From NCBI GenBank assembly GCA_951213105.1, contig OX578138.1, positions 67,480,037 through 67,544,036 of the forward strand: a DNA stretch of 64,000 bases, written 5' to 3'. Below the pieces are notes generated by a model. That model saw only the letters and a program-made list of their open reading frames with translations. It was not told where the DNA came from and searched no databases. The DNA is from Amaurobius ferox (Eukaryota > Arthropoda > Arachnida > Araneae > Amaurobiidae). Of this stretch, positions 23,843 to 34,923 are shown piece by piece (the stretch's first letter is position 1; each line of letters starts with the position of its first letter). The translations under genes were made by a program, and so were the position numbers.

Positions 23843-24910
23843 TGATATGTGAGTCATCACACGTCAGGTATTGACGCTACATAGACCGATCTCGTACAGT
23901 GGAGTAAATAAAAAAATACATAATACCAGTAATTAAAATGAAGAGGCTTAATCTTAAACAAAAACAAAGAATTTATTTCATTAAGATAAAACCTTATTTA
24001 ATATTTGATAAAGTCAACAATTCCACAATGAATGTTAAATAAATTCCAGAGCTCGTAATAACTCATTTGTTTTCAATCATGCAACAAATCCATTATAATT
24101 AACGCCGTGGCATTCCTACATTTCCTATATGACTAAATGTCTCACATACAATATTTCAATTCTTATTCTGAAATTCTCTTTTATCAACACCTGTCTTACG
24201 TGTGACATCCATTTCACACATGCATAATTAAATTTAATAAAACCATTTATCATTCCTAACACTATTCTCCATTAATAGGGAGAGAGGGTGAGAGCCTACT
24301 GTACAATTGACCTTCGTGCAAAATACATGTAAAGAAATTGCCTACCTCGGAACATCGCCGTCGACTGCTCGCGTCATCGGCAGGAGGAACCGGACTTCTC
24401 CGAATGGGCTGTCTGTCTTATCGTCGCGCTCGTGCGACCACCTTTTAGCACTCCAAAAATTCAACTCCTCTTTTCGATTTTCAAATTTTAAAAGTTTAAG
24501 TCTCTCTTCATCTCTCCCCTCTCTCTTAGGCCCCCAGACTCTCATTGGTTCCGTAAATACCTAACTCCGCCTTCCGGCTATCTAACTGGCCGAAGCCCCC
24601 CCTTGAAATATTAGATATTTGAGTATTGTCTTTTTCGAGCAGAAAGTTCTCACGAACATTTTCCCATGTCCATCAGGAAGTTAATTGACCTCTCGGGTCA
24701 AGAGGTTCAACCCCTTCCGTCTAATATAGTACCTAGTGCTGACGTGAATACGAGAAGCACCCTTTTTCACTCTCGAACTACGTCCGGTCCAGCTGTGTCT
24801 AAGGGAACGTTATATGAATTGTCTCGCTGTATGAGGGACCATCTTCTTAGATCCACTTCCACTTTCAAAATAGCAATGTTATATTGGGAATTGGAAATTA
24901 CAATATAACA
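23843..24910 (-). repeat. 5' LTR of the gag-only retrotransposon
   Basis: 1068 bp, same termini as the 16035-17103 copy, followed by the TSD copy GTGAG at 24911-24915. Confidence 0.92.
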
Positions 24911-26692
24911 GTGAGCTGCTAAATTTTTAACAGCCAGTAAGCTATTATGAAGATTATGGTTTCAAATGCTATCATTCTTGGCATGCAGTTCACACTAACA
25001 TAATATACATTTATTGTGCGTTTAGAATTCATTTGGTGTTCGAGTTAAAATTATTTACATTTTAACTGTTGTTGTTGTTGTTTCTTATAACCTCCTGATT
25101 TCGACGGACATTTTAACTCTTAAACATGTTTATTTCAAATTATGTTTAAAATTTAACAACCAATATTTAAACTTTGGAAATGTTTATAAACAATTACATG
25201 TGTATTATCCTACACTTTGAATATACAAAATTTTGATATTCAAATTTAAAAGGCATGTATTGATACATTATTCAAATTTTTCAGAACATTTTGAATTTAA
25301 CTCAACGTTAATTTAGTTAAAAACCTCTTTACACTTGCTATTCTGTATAACACATCTGAAATGTAAAACCTGAAGCTTTATTTTTCAATCTCTTGAATAA
25401 TTTCAGTTTGAAACATTTAGTCAAAATACTATTAATTTCTAAACCCAAAATTATTTATTTGAAACAAATATTAATTTCAATATCTTTATTACTTCAACAA
25501 CTATAATTCGATTTAGATAATATATTACTATCTAATGTTAACGAAATATTTTAGCATCGGTTGGACGCAGTGGTAACTAGTCAAACTTTTAACTGGTATA
25601 TGTATTTTCAGCTTTATTATATCTCATTACATCAGGTTAAATCAGATAACATCAGTATTAACTAGGTAAGTCAATTTGCATCTATTCATGCATCCTAGGA
25701 TATTAAATCCATCTTCATATAAAATTAAATTAGTAACTACTGTCTATTATTTTCGAAAACAGCATTCAGTAAGTTGATTTAAAATATCTGTTGGATAAAC
25801 TCCTTCTTTATAAACATGTTATAAACTGAAATTAGGTAATATCATGCAACATTATTATGCAGTTAAAGTTGTTCAAACAGATTGTACTGTTAAATAGAAA
25901 ATGCATATTTTTAACTATAAAGCACTATTTATACACTACTCTAGGGACCAGTGAAGTAAAGCGTATACCTGTGAAAATATGTAATTGAAATTAATGTCAC
26001 TGGATAGGAATGTTTGACGAGCTATGTAGAAATGCATATAAATGATGTATGTACTATATTTCAAATATTTGAAATTTAATATTCACTGATTAGAATGGGA
26101 AATTAGACTATATAAGATTTAACAAAATATTTGAAACATTTTTATGTAAATAAAATTAAAATTTGTTTTGATTTGACAACAAATTATGAATTTTATATAA
26201 ATATTGAAATTAAAATGTAACTATCCATATTTCATTACCTGAAGATACATTCAATTGAGTAGTAGAAAATTAGTACTAACTTTTGAATCAATTGTGAGAT
26301 ATCAGTGATTACAAACGTGCACATGCTTATCTCAAAAGCATTCAATTCGAAAATAAGAATATTTAAAACAAAAACATGTAAATTCATTGATAGTTCAAAT
26401 TTTTGATCCTATTACAATATTTTCCTTTAACTTTAGTATTATGTGTGCAACAGTAGAGTACCGTCCCCAGGAAATTCTTTTTTTTGAGGAAGAAGTGTGT
26501 GTGTGTGTGGGGGGGGGGGGTTGAATTGGTAACCAAACAGTTTGCTCCCCATTTCACTAAATATCATTTCTCTGAACTTAAATGGGTTTCTAGGGAATAT
26601 GATTTCCCTACTTGGTAATGCTATTGGTGTGTAGAGACAAAAAATATTTCTTGAATATATTTCTATAATTTTAAAGAAGCAAGGGTACTTCC
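24911..26692. other. No gene seen; AT-rich DNA
   Basis: Contains a short GTT repeat at about 25068-25082, a possible fragment of the 0.8 kb TIR family at about 26405-26460 (ACAATATTTTCCTTTAA), and a GT tract at 26494-26508 running into 12 G (26509-26520). Confidence 0.6.
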
Positions 26693-26898
26693 TTATTATA
26701 GCGGCCCCCGAGGATGAATCACCAAGCGTCCAAGATTTATCGCCAAGGTAGGTTGTAAAATGTCACCAAACGTTTGAAGTCCTAAAGAAACAGCAAGTGT
26801 TTATATTATTGTCATATTGCTTTTCCGTTAACGAAAACCTTGGCGAAATCTTAAATGCGACCTTGGCTCATTCGGATTTATGGGAGCCACTATAATAA
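26693..26898. mobile_element. Small TIR element (MITE-like), 206 bp
   Basis: Left end TTATTATAGCGGCCCCC and right end GGGAGCCACTATAATAA are reverse complements with two mismatches over 17 bp. The interior repeats CCAAGCGTCC/GCCAAGG motifs. No coding capacity; superfamily not assigned and TSD not resolved. Confidence 0.65.
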
Positions 26899-27649
26899 GA
26901 TAGTACTGAATCAAGCTATATATACAATTTCTTTCTAATAGTACAATGATTCTAGCTAAAACTAAATCTGCTTTTCAATTTCTTCGTTTACAGTTAGAAT
27001 TGCAATATATAGATATCAGTTTATTAAATGGAATGTTTTAATTTACTTTTGAAATTTATTTTTACCTTTACTCTAAGGCAGGAATTTACTTTTATGCATC
27101 AAAATTCTATTATCTGTACTACTGATGGGAAAAAATCAGTACAAATAAGATAAGCATACGCATTATCTAAAAAACATATTTTAGTTCATCCGGTGGACAA
27201 TATCTTGAAAAATTATAAATATTTAATCAACTGAACCTGATTGACTAGTACCTACTTAATTTAAAACATTATAATTTTTATTACATAGTGTTTATGTTAA
27301 TCCATATCTAGCCAATCCGAATTTCTTATAGAAAGCTGAAGGTTAATTAGGTCCTTGTAAATTGATCATCATTCAATGAATCGTGAGTACAGTTAACCAA
27401 ATTTAAAAGGTAGCTGCAAAGTTTACAGTTAGTACATTACAAGGGCAGATTCAGGCAGAAATAAAAAGGGATATACTTCGACATGTTTCTTTTATTGAAC
27501 ATTTGTTTTTGTAGTATATCAGTAAATAGTTATCGAAACTGATAAATTTTTTTTGATTAACCATAAAATGAAGCAAACTACCCTGATAAATTGAATTTTA
27601 TGTCATTTTGAGATTTATGACATTGCAATAAACTTTTATAGGTGAATCT
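26899..27649. other. No gene seen
   Basis: AT-rich without recognisable motifs. Confidence 0.6.
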
Positions 27650-28130
27650 ATAGAATCACAAGAAACGACACATATATCTGAAAAAGGGGGGGGGGGGAAT
27701 TGCCACAATGACCCATACCTGGATCTACATTAAGTTTCTTGTTACCATTATAGATATGAGATACTCTATATTGACGAATGCATAATAAGCATGAAACCAG
27801 TCCAAGAATGCTCATGCTGGTATCTGTAATAGGAATATCACCCATATTTTTTAGAATGCCTCTTATAGATGAGCTTTGTGTTTATAAACTTTGCCTTTGC
27901 AGCTTCATGTGGCCTGAGCTAAATTGTATATAAATTTTTGGCAGGCCACGTGGAAGAACTGAAAATGTTAGTTCACATAGAAGTTCTAAAAAATTGTGGT
28001 GCATGCTAACTTTCATACTACCACTGCAAATTTTGATTATTTCATGATGACGAGCATATAATAAGTGAGAAACTAGTCCATGGATTCTAGTATCTGCAAT
28101 AGGAGTGTCTTCTCCATTATATCCTATTCA
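27650..28130 (-). other. Two diverged coding-like repeats of unknown origin
   Basis: Minus-strand translation near 28125-27884 contains GEDTPIADTRIHGLVSHLLY and is open for about 80 codons. A second stretch, 27845-27650, contains GDIPITDTSMSILGLVSCLL. The two align at protein level (D-x-PI-x-DT...GLVS-x-LL) although the DNA is diverged, which suggests past coding selection in a TE or gene. The second is interrupted after an HCGNSPPP stretch at a 12-G run (27686-27697). I do not recognise the family, and there is no start, splice or domain evidence. Confidence 0.35.
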
Positions 28131-29189
28131 CAAATTGATATATTAGAATGTTGAAAAACTATAAGAGCAAAACAGTTTTATCAAGCTATTTTCACAAAAA
28201 ATATTATGACTGGAGAAACAAATATGAGTAAAATAAATAGCAGATCTATTTTGAAGTTGAAATTGGGGCTGCAGCTAATATATTTCACATGATGTCTTTG
28301 ATGAACAAGTATTTTAGCTATATTTCAAGCATTTAAAACTAACTTGAATGTACTCGGAAAGCTGTATCTATTTACTCATATTTGTCTCCGACATTCACCT
28401 ATTATGTGTACATATATTACGTAGATGGTTATCATAGAGACAAAATATCAATTTAGAATGTTGATATTAAAATATGGAATTATATGAGGGTCTTGCTGTC
28501 TACGAAAAGTTGAAACCACTTTAAGTGAAATATCAGTTAGCATGAATTGTAGGCTAGGCACTATCAATGCATATTATATATTCTATTATATATTTATTTG
28601 TTACATATAAAGTAGTTAACATGAAATTTGAATTAATGTAAAAAAAAGCTATTCCTCTAAAAGTCAAACTTTTCAGGTAACACACTAAGTTAGAGTGCAA
28701 ATCTCAACCAACTTGTTTATTTCTGGTGATATCGATTCAAATCCATAGCATCTATTCTATTGGTATATAACTTTTTAATACTTCTGTAAAGAAACCAGGT
28801 ATAAAAAAATTAGGTGACAAATCAGATTCTTTAAGAAAGTATTACAAATTTATATTCTCAAAAGCAGCAGTTTTTTTATTTTGATCTATTGGTATCTTTT
28901 ATTCACATAGAAACAAGGAGCGAGCATTAAAGGAGAACTAGAGTCAGTATGTACATACTGATTGTCAAAATTTTCAATGTTCAAGTATTAGTTGTTACAT
29001 TGAAAATGTTTGAAGTAAATAAAAGTTTAATAAAGAATGCCAAGAAATTAATTTATATATTTAAAAGTATGCACTGGTTGTGACTGATGGACTTACCTGG
29101 TTAAAGATACCTCCCCCCCTCTCAACTACATGAAAAAATCTATTTGAATCTTTTTTTAATTACACTAAATCAAGACACACATCATATTG
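28131..29189. other. No gene seen
   Basis: AT-rich DNA without recognisable features. Confidence 0.6.
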
Positions 29190-29256
29190 CAATTGTTAAT
29201 GTGCTGAAGACCCAGACCGTCCGGCTCGTCAACAAGGACTTGAGCAACCAATTGTT
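29190..29256 (+). mobile_element. Micro-insertion family, copy 2, with 8-bp TSD
   Basis: CAATTGTT occurs at 29190-29197 and 29249-29256. Between lies a 51-bp segment holding CCCAGACCGTCCGGCTCGTC and AAGGACTTGAG. The short TSD could be chance on its own, but it matches the pattern of copies 3 and 4. Confidence 0.6.
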
Positions 29257-30175
29257 GTCAAAATTTCCTCAAAATCCAGAAGGTGTATTGAAGCACTTTA
29301 ATTGTAAATCCATTGACGCAGTTCTATAAAAATATAGGTATGTCATTCTTTTGGTTTTGCCACTTTGTTTTCTTTTGGTTAGTGATGGTGGCATAGCATT
29401 AGCATTGCTCACACCAATTCAAATGGTAAAGAAACCAATATGCATATCTATTTGTTTAGAATTTAATGGGAACAGCAAATAATTGATATATATAATTTTC
29501 GAAGCATGTCAGTTATTAAAATTTTTTAGCATAGAAAATTATTAGCACATCACTGGGTATATAGAGTGGGATGGATTACTCACCTTTTGCACTAAATATT
29601 TTACCCAGGATTACATTGTAAGCCTGCATTTTTATTAATTTTAGATTAATTTTTTCTAAAAAATTCCACATTTTTCGTCCAAAATATTCCATTGTATGGC
29701 TTTTTCTTTTGATTCAAACACATAGTTTTGTTTACAAACTTGCATAAATATTTGAAAAGGTTATGGTAACCCACATTTAAACGGTTATATATTTTGTTTT
29801 GGATAGATAACTTGCTTTTCTGTAGTTGAAGCAATTTGTTTTATTTTATTAATGTTTTAAGTGCTATAAGTCATCAATGAAAATAGGATTAAAAAAGTTG
29901 CGATACACGCACGGAATACAATATAAAATGGGCATAAGGTGCCTTTAATAAACATAATACATATAACACAAGCATTTTAAACTGTATGCTGTATATAATT
30001 TTTTTCTCGTAAATGTAGCATTTTTATCATTGATCAAGTAGTAATAATAATAATAATATATTTTATTTAATTCTTTAGTTTAAAATCATACCAAAAGCAA
30101 ATAAATATGTGTGTATGAAGTAAAATACATGACGAAATGTATCTAAGGAAAATGTAAACACGTATAATCTCGAAG
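29257..30175. other. No gene seen
   Basis: AT-rich; a short TAA repeat lies near 30041-30058. Confidence 0.6.
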
Positions 30176-30300
30176 ACGACAGATTTTGTCTTAAACTGTC
30201 AAACTTCAAAGTGTATGCTAGGCTCCGCCCATTGCGTCATTTAACTTAGCCAATAGCGAAGAATCAGCCTCACAGCAGGTGGTATAGCGGGTACGTTTTC
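30176..30300 (-). promoter_or_regulatory. Second copy of the promoter-like module
   Basis: Inverted relative of 15232-15357. It keeps GCCAATAGCGAAGAATC, the GC box (GGCTCCGCCC) and a decayed CRE (TGCGTCA). It carries an extra 24-28 bp between CTTCAAAGTG and CTCGAAGACGAC compared with the first copy. Confidence 0.4.
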
Positions 30301-30449
30301 GGAACATGCGGGCGGCACTTTTCCAATTCAACGACCAGCAACGTAATGTTCTCCTTCGATCATTGCCCTTCCCCCTCTTCGAAATTCTGGTAGCGTCTAT
30401 GAACTGTACGAATATTTAAAAATATTTCTATATGCTACCCAGGTAGCAC

Positions 30450-31115
30450 AAATACGTAATTCTTACGTATCAAGCAATACGGAATCTTTACGTGTCAGGC
30501 GATACGTAATTATTACGCAAAAATGGTACGTTAGAATACAGTATACAAACCGTTATAAAAAAGGTTATTATTACGTATCCTTATACATTATTATTACGTA
30601 TCCTTATACGTTAATATTCCGTATATTCACATACGTTATTATTACGTATATGTACATACGTGTTTATTACGTATCCATATACGTTATTATTACGTATATC
30701 CACATACGTTATTATTACGTATACCCACATACATTATTATTACGTATCTACATACGTGTATATTACGTATCCACATACGTTATTATTATGTATATCCACA
30801 TATGTTATTATTACGTATCCAGATACATGTTAATTACGTATCACATACGTGTATATTACGTATATCCACATACGTTATTATTACGTATCCAGATACATGT
30901 TTATTACATATCATATACGTGTATATTACGTATATTCACATACGTGTTTCTTACGTATATCCACATACATGTTTATAACGTGTTCCCATATGTATTTATG
31001 CGTTCCCATACGCATTTATAATGTATTCCCATACATATTTATATTGTGTTTCTACATGTATTTATTACATGTTTATATTGTGTTTCTACACGTATTTATT
31101 ACGTGTTTATATACA
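30450..31115. repeat. TACGTA-rich tandem array
   Basis: About 660 bp of degenerate 20-30 bp units such as CACATACGTTATTATTACGT and variants. The palindrome TACGTA recurs at nearly every unit, and the array decays at both ends. The long Tyr/Ile-rich frames across it are by-products. Confidence 0.85.
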
Positions 31116-31243
31116 TATTTATCACACATTGGACAACTCTACAGAATAGTGCATGTTGCAGACATGATATTTACAGTTTTATGCATCTTTGTAAAACAAA
31201 AATATTGAGCCAGGTGAATATATTTTTATAATAGATGTCAAAT

Positions 31244-31309
31244 TTTCAGATCGTGTTGATTTCAATAATGTACTTGAATTTATAAATTTGAAATCAACAC
31301 AATCTGAAA
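31244..31309. repeat. 22-bp inverted repeat
   Basis: Arms 31244-31265 and 31288-31309 pair with one mismatch (GTGTTGATTTCAA core), with a 22-nt spacer. Confidence 0.75.
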
Positions 31310-32014
31310 CAGTATCTTTAAAATTTAAAATACATTCCTCTAAATCATATTTTTACAAAGATACGATATATCAAATGTGTCATATATGCAAAATTCCCAA
31401 TACTATAGAATCACTCTGTTCATATGTAATAAAATTTTTATTTTAATTTATATTATATATTGTTAATACAATAATTTTAATGCAAAAATGTTTTTTTCCT
31501 TTATTTTCAGTTTATATTTAAATATATTTTTAATTCTAATTATTTCTAAATATTGCAAAAATTATAATCTACTACATTATGAAATATAATTTTAAATCTA
31601 AAAGATAAGCTATTTTAAATTGAAAATAACTTAAAAATACAGAATAAAATTTTGGGATATATTAAAACACATACTTAAAATACTTAAAACATTTTTGCAA
31701 TTTTTAAAGAGTTAATTTTTTAAAAGTAAACTTCAATACTAAAAATATATAAAAAAAACAATATTAATAATATTGTAATTAAGTTTATAGGCTATTTTAA
31801 ATTACAATTATAGGCTATTTTAAATTTTAATTTAGCATGCTAAAACTGCACATCTCTGATCAATGGTGGTATCATGCAACTGTGATGATGTTTAAGAGTG
31901 AAAACAGTGAGTAAGGGCACAGAGCCCAAGTAGAACATGTTTCTAGATACACAGAACACAAACTGCTTCACAATTATTTCTAAAAATTGCAAAAATTATA
32001 ATCTACTACATTAT
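31310..32014. other. No gene seen; local duplication
   Basis: The string AAAATTATAATCTACTACAT within 31547-31590 recurs at 31980-32026, so part of this AT-rich stretch was duplicated. Confidence 0.6.
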
Positions 32015-32086
32015 GAAATATAATATTGTGTGAAAGCCCCAGGCCGTCCGGCTCGTCCAGAGGACTTGGAAATATAATATTGTGTG
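32015..32086 (+). mobile_element. Micro-insertion family, copy 3, with perfect 18-bp TSD
   Basis: GAAATATAATATTGTGTG is repeated exactly at 32015-32032 and 32069-32086. Between lie only 36 bp: AAAGCCCCAGGCCGTCCGGC followed by TCGTCCAGAGGACTTG. The left flank is also found at 31560-31590 without the insert, so the pre-insertion sequence is partly visible. Confidence 0.8.
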
Positions 32087-32395
32087 TAATGTTTTTAAAA
32101 AAATTCCCAGAATTATGTGTTTTTATTTCTTGTATGTATCATGTTTATTTTCTTTTAAGTATAAGGCTTTTTTAACTTCTTCCAGGTATTTTTTTTTATT
32201 TTCTTAAAGTATCAAATTATTTTAATTTAGTATTGTTTTTTTTAACATTTCACCCCTGTATCAACTTTTTTTTAAAATTTGTTCTAAGTAGCATATTATT
32301 TTAAAATTTCTTGCTAGTATATATATTTTTTTAATTCTTCCAAATCATGTATTTAAAAAAATTATACCGAAATATCGTTTTTTAAATGCTTATAA

Positions 32396-34160
32396 ATGAG
32401 ACTTACTATTTAACCTAGAGAGCTTAAATTAGTGTCATTTTCTTTTGCTTTTAATGAGTCTTAATTTGATATATAACATGACTATGCTATTTCAAATTTG
32501 AATTTTTTGAAAAGCTTCAAAAAAAATTTTTTTAAATCTCAAAAACACCCCTTTTAATTTTTTTGAAAAAAAAAATATATGCTTTATGGACTACTTGTAT
32601 GCCAAGTTTCATAATGGGAAGCCAATGGGTTCCTATGAAAATTATTTTTTTTTGTATTAAACTATAAGTGAAATTAGTTAAATTACAAAAAATTTAATTT
32701 CCATAGGAACCCCTTAACGACCGACTATGAAATTTGGCACACAAATAGTCCCTTAATGTCTTTAATAAAAGTAAATAACTGAAAATCTAAAAGCCCCCCA
32801 AAATTTGAAATTTTACAGTTTTTGTAAACTCTACTGGTACTATCACTGTACCAAAAATGATCGATTTCTTAGGTATCAAGGTTCAAACCATTAATTGATT
32901 TGACACGGAATAACATATACTTAGTACATAACTCATTAACCAGTTGTTTCAAACATTCAGCCCACATATGTTCTTTTCAATTTTAACAATTTGCTACACA
33001 CTTAATATTTCACATATGTCACTTAAAATTTAATTTTGTATTTACAATCAGTTACAAAACGCTACTTTTCAAGAACTTTTAAAATAAGTACTTCTCCAAA
33101 CAAGTGAAGACAATTTCATCTCTTCCTTGCTCAAGAGTACAAACTCTCCCAGTTGCAGTATCAGGCTCTACTTTTTGCGAAATGGTCTCACCTAGCACAT
33201 TCAAATATTCAATACGTCACTTGGTTGAGGATAAAAGAAAGAAGGAGAAGGTCTTTTAGGATGTAGGAAGCTAACTTTATAGTCGCTCGTCTTTTCAAGA
33301 ATACATGCAAGCTACCAAGATCCTTTATAGAGTATAGTGACAAATCCAGATTCAATTTTTGCTTAATTAGTTGGTGTAATATAGTCTAATGCTGTCACAC
33401 GTTCAATAAACTGGTGTTCACTACAGTAATTATGCTTAACATGAAGTATATTTTCAGAAATTGGGTAGAAAGAAAGAAGTTTTTGAGTACCCATGATTGT
33501 CTTAAAGTCATTCAACTGTGGCGACAGTATTGCTTTAACTTCTTCATACTCATCAACTGTGCTGTACTTAAAAACTTCATTCTTTTTACCCAATTTCTGA
33601 AAATTGGCTTCTTGTTAAGCATTATTACTGTAGTGAACACCGGTTTACTGAACGTGTGACAGCATTCGACTATATTACACCAACTAATTTAGTAAAAATT
33701 GAATCTGGATTTGGCACTATATAGTCTATAAAGGATCTTTGTGGCTTGCATGTATTCTTGAGAAGAATAATGTTACGAGCGACTATAAAGTAAGCTTCCT
33801 ACATCCTAAGGGACGTTTTCTTACTTTCATCCTCAACCGAGTGATAATATTTCAGTTATTCACTTTTTTAAAAAAGCCAAATCTGGTAAAGTTTTGAAAT
33901 CTTTAAACAGTGGTAGATCAAAAACTATTTGACCAAGAGAGCTCAAATTAGTGCAGTCTTTTGTTTTCGATGGACCTTAATTTGATATACAACATGATTA
34001 TGGTATTTAACTCTTTTTTAAAATTGGAGTTTCTAAAATAATTACAAACTAAAAGAGAAATTGTTTTTAGAAAATAGCATAGTCATATCAAATTAAGACC
34101 CATTAAAAGAAAAAAAAAATGACACCAATTTGAGATCTCTAGGTCAAATACTTTTTTTTT
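32396..34160. repeat. Old TE remnant arranged as nested inverted repeats
   Basis: Inner arms at about 33216-33480 and 33572-33845 are diverged reverse complements (for example GGATGTAGGAAGCT against AGCTTCCTACATCC). Outer arms at 32396-32510 and 34065-34160 share CTTAATTTGATAT and CATGACTATGCTATTT in opposite orientation, and a third, direct copy sits at 33925-34010. The inner left arm has a minus-strand frame (33593-33363), and beyond its stop a fragment YKVSFLHPK also appears on the opposite strand of the right arm (DYKVSFLHPKG). This suggests that a decayed TE protein was duplicated in inverted orientation. Family not recognised. Confidence 0.6.
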
Positions 34161-34235
34161 GCCAAATTTTGCTTTTAAGAAAGTCAATAACTGAAAACTA
34201 AGAGCGCAAAAAATCTATTATACTGTATAATTACA

Positions 34236-34361
34236 CTAAATGAAAGTTGCTTCAGTTATTATTATATAGATTAAATTAAATTTATTATAAACACTAACCA
34301 ACACTAAATAAGTATTTTTACTTGCAGGTAGGTTATACATGAAGCAACTTTCATTTAGTAT
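34236..34361. repeat. Inverted repeat with 19-bp arms
   Basis: ACTAAATGAAAGTTGCTTC (about 34240) and its exact reverse complement (about 34339) enclose about 80 bp. It resembles a very small MITE. Confidence 0.7.
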
Positions 34362-34728
34362 AAGTATGCAATCTTTAAGTTTAAAATACATAAAAACATG
34401 TAAAAGAATAATTTCTGATTTTACAATATTTGAAATAAACATGCATGCATGACAACAAATGCAATCTCGGACCACGTTTTCAATTAATCTCCGCTTAGAT
34501 AGTATTAAATGCGAGCATGGATGCACATACCACGATGCTGAAAACATGCACTTTTCCCGTTTGCTTTTAAAGCAATATGTGCATACATACAACAAAGCTA
34601 GGAAGATATATAAAATAAAAGTTAAAGCTAAATATAATTAAATAAGTTATATATAAATTAAGCAACATGTTACCTAACACTAACCTAACACTGGAAAATC
34701 AAGTTCAAGATACCAACCTACAAAACTA

Positions 34729-34797
34729 GCGTCTAGCCGGTAAAGCAAATGTTCAACCCACCCAACGCGCATTCTTGTGCGCATACGTCAACGTCAC
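34729..34797 (+). repeat. MULE left TIR
   Basis: 69 bp; pairs with 40381-40445. It contains CCACCCAACGCGCATTCTTG and ends ACGTCAACGTCAC. Confidence 0.88.
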
Positions 34798-34923
34798 GCT
34801 CCGCTCTGACCAATCGCACAGAAGTGCAGATTTTCGCGGAGAATTGCAAAATCATCGTCAGTCGCACTATTTTTTGCTTTGCTTATATTCGGTGCTTGAT
34901 CAAGTTTATTTCCCAACTTCAAT

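Larger units (their letters stand above)
16035..24910 (-). mobile_element. Complete gag-only LTR retrotransposon
   Basis: An 8876-bp element on the minus strand. Two near-identical LTRs bound it, GTGAG is repeated directly outside (16030-16034 and 24911-24915), a primer-binding site lies next to the 5' LTR (right side) and a polypurine tract next to the 3' LTR (left side). The interior has a broken gag with a CCHC knuckle and then about 4.1 kb of AT-rich non-coding DNA with tandem repeats. No protease, reverse transcriptase, RNase H or integrase frame is seen, so mobility would need enzymes from elsewhere. Gypsy-type affiliation is inferred from the 5-bp TSD and Gag form. LTR divergence is only about six substitutions and two small indels, indicating recent insertion. 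Confidence 0.9.

Noticed and set aside
30650..31208. Long Tyr/Ile-rich open frames of 119-123 codons
   Set aside because: They lie in the TACGTA tandem array and appear in more than one phase, so they are repeat by-products.
33414..33659. 81-codon plus-strand frame
   Set aside because: It spans the centre of an inverted repeat and is antisense to the more plausible minus-strand remnant.
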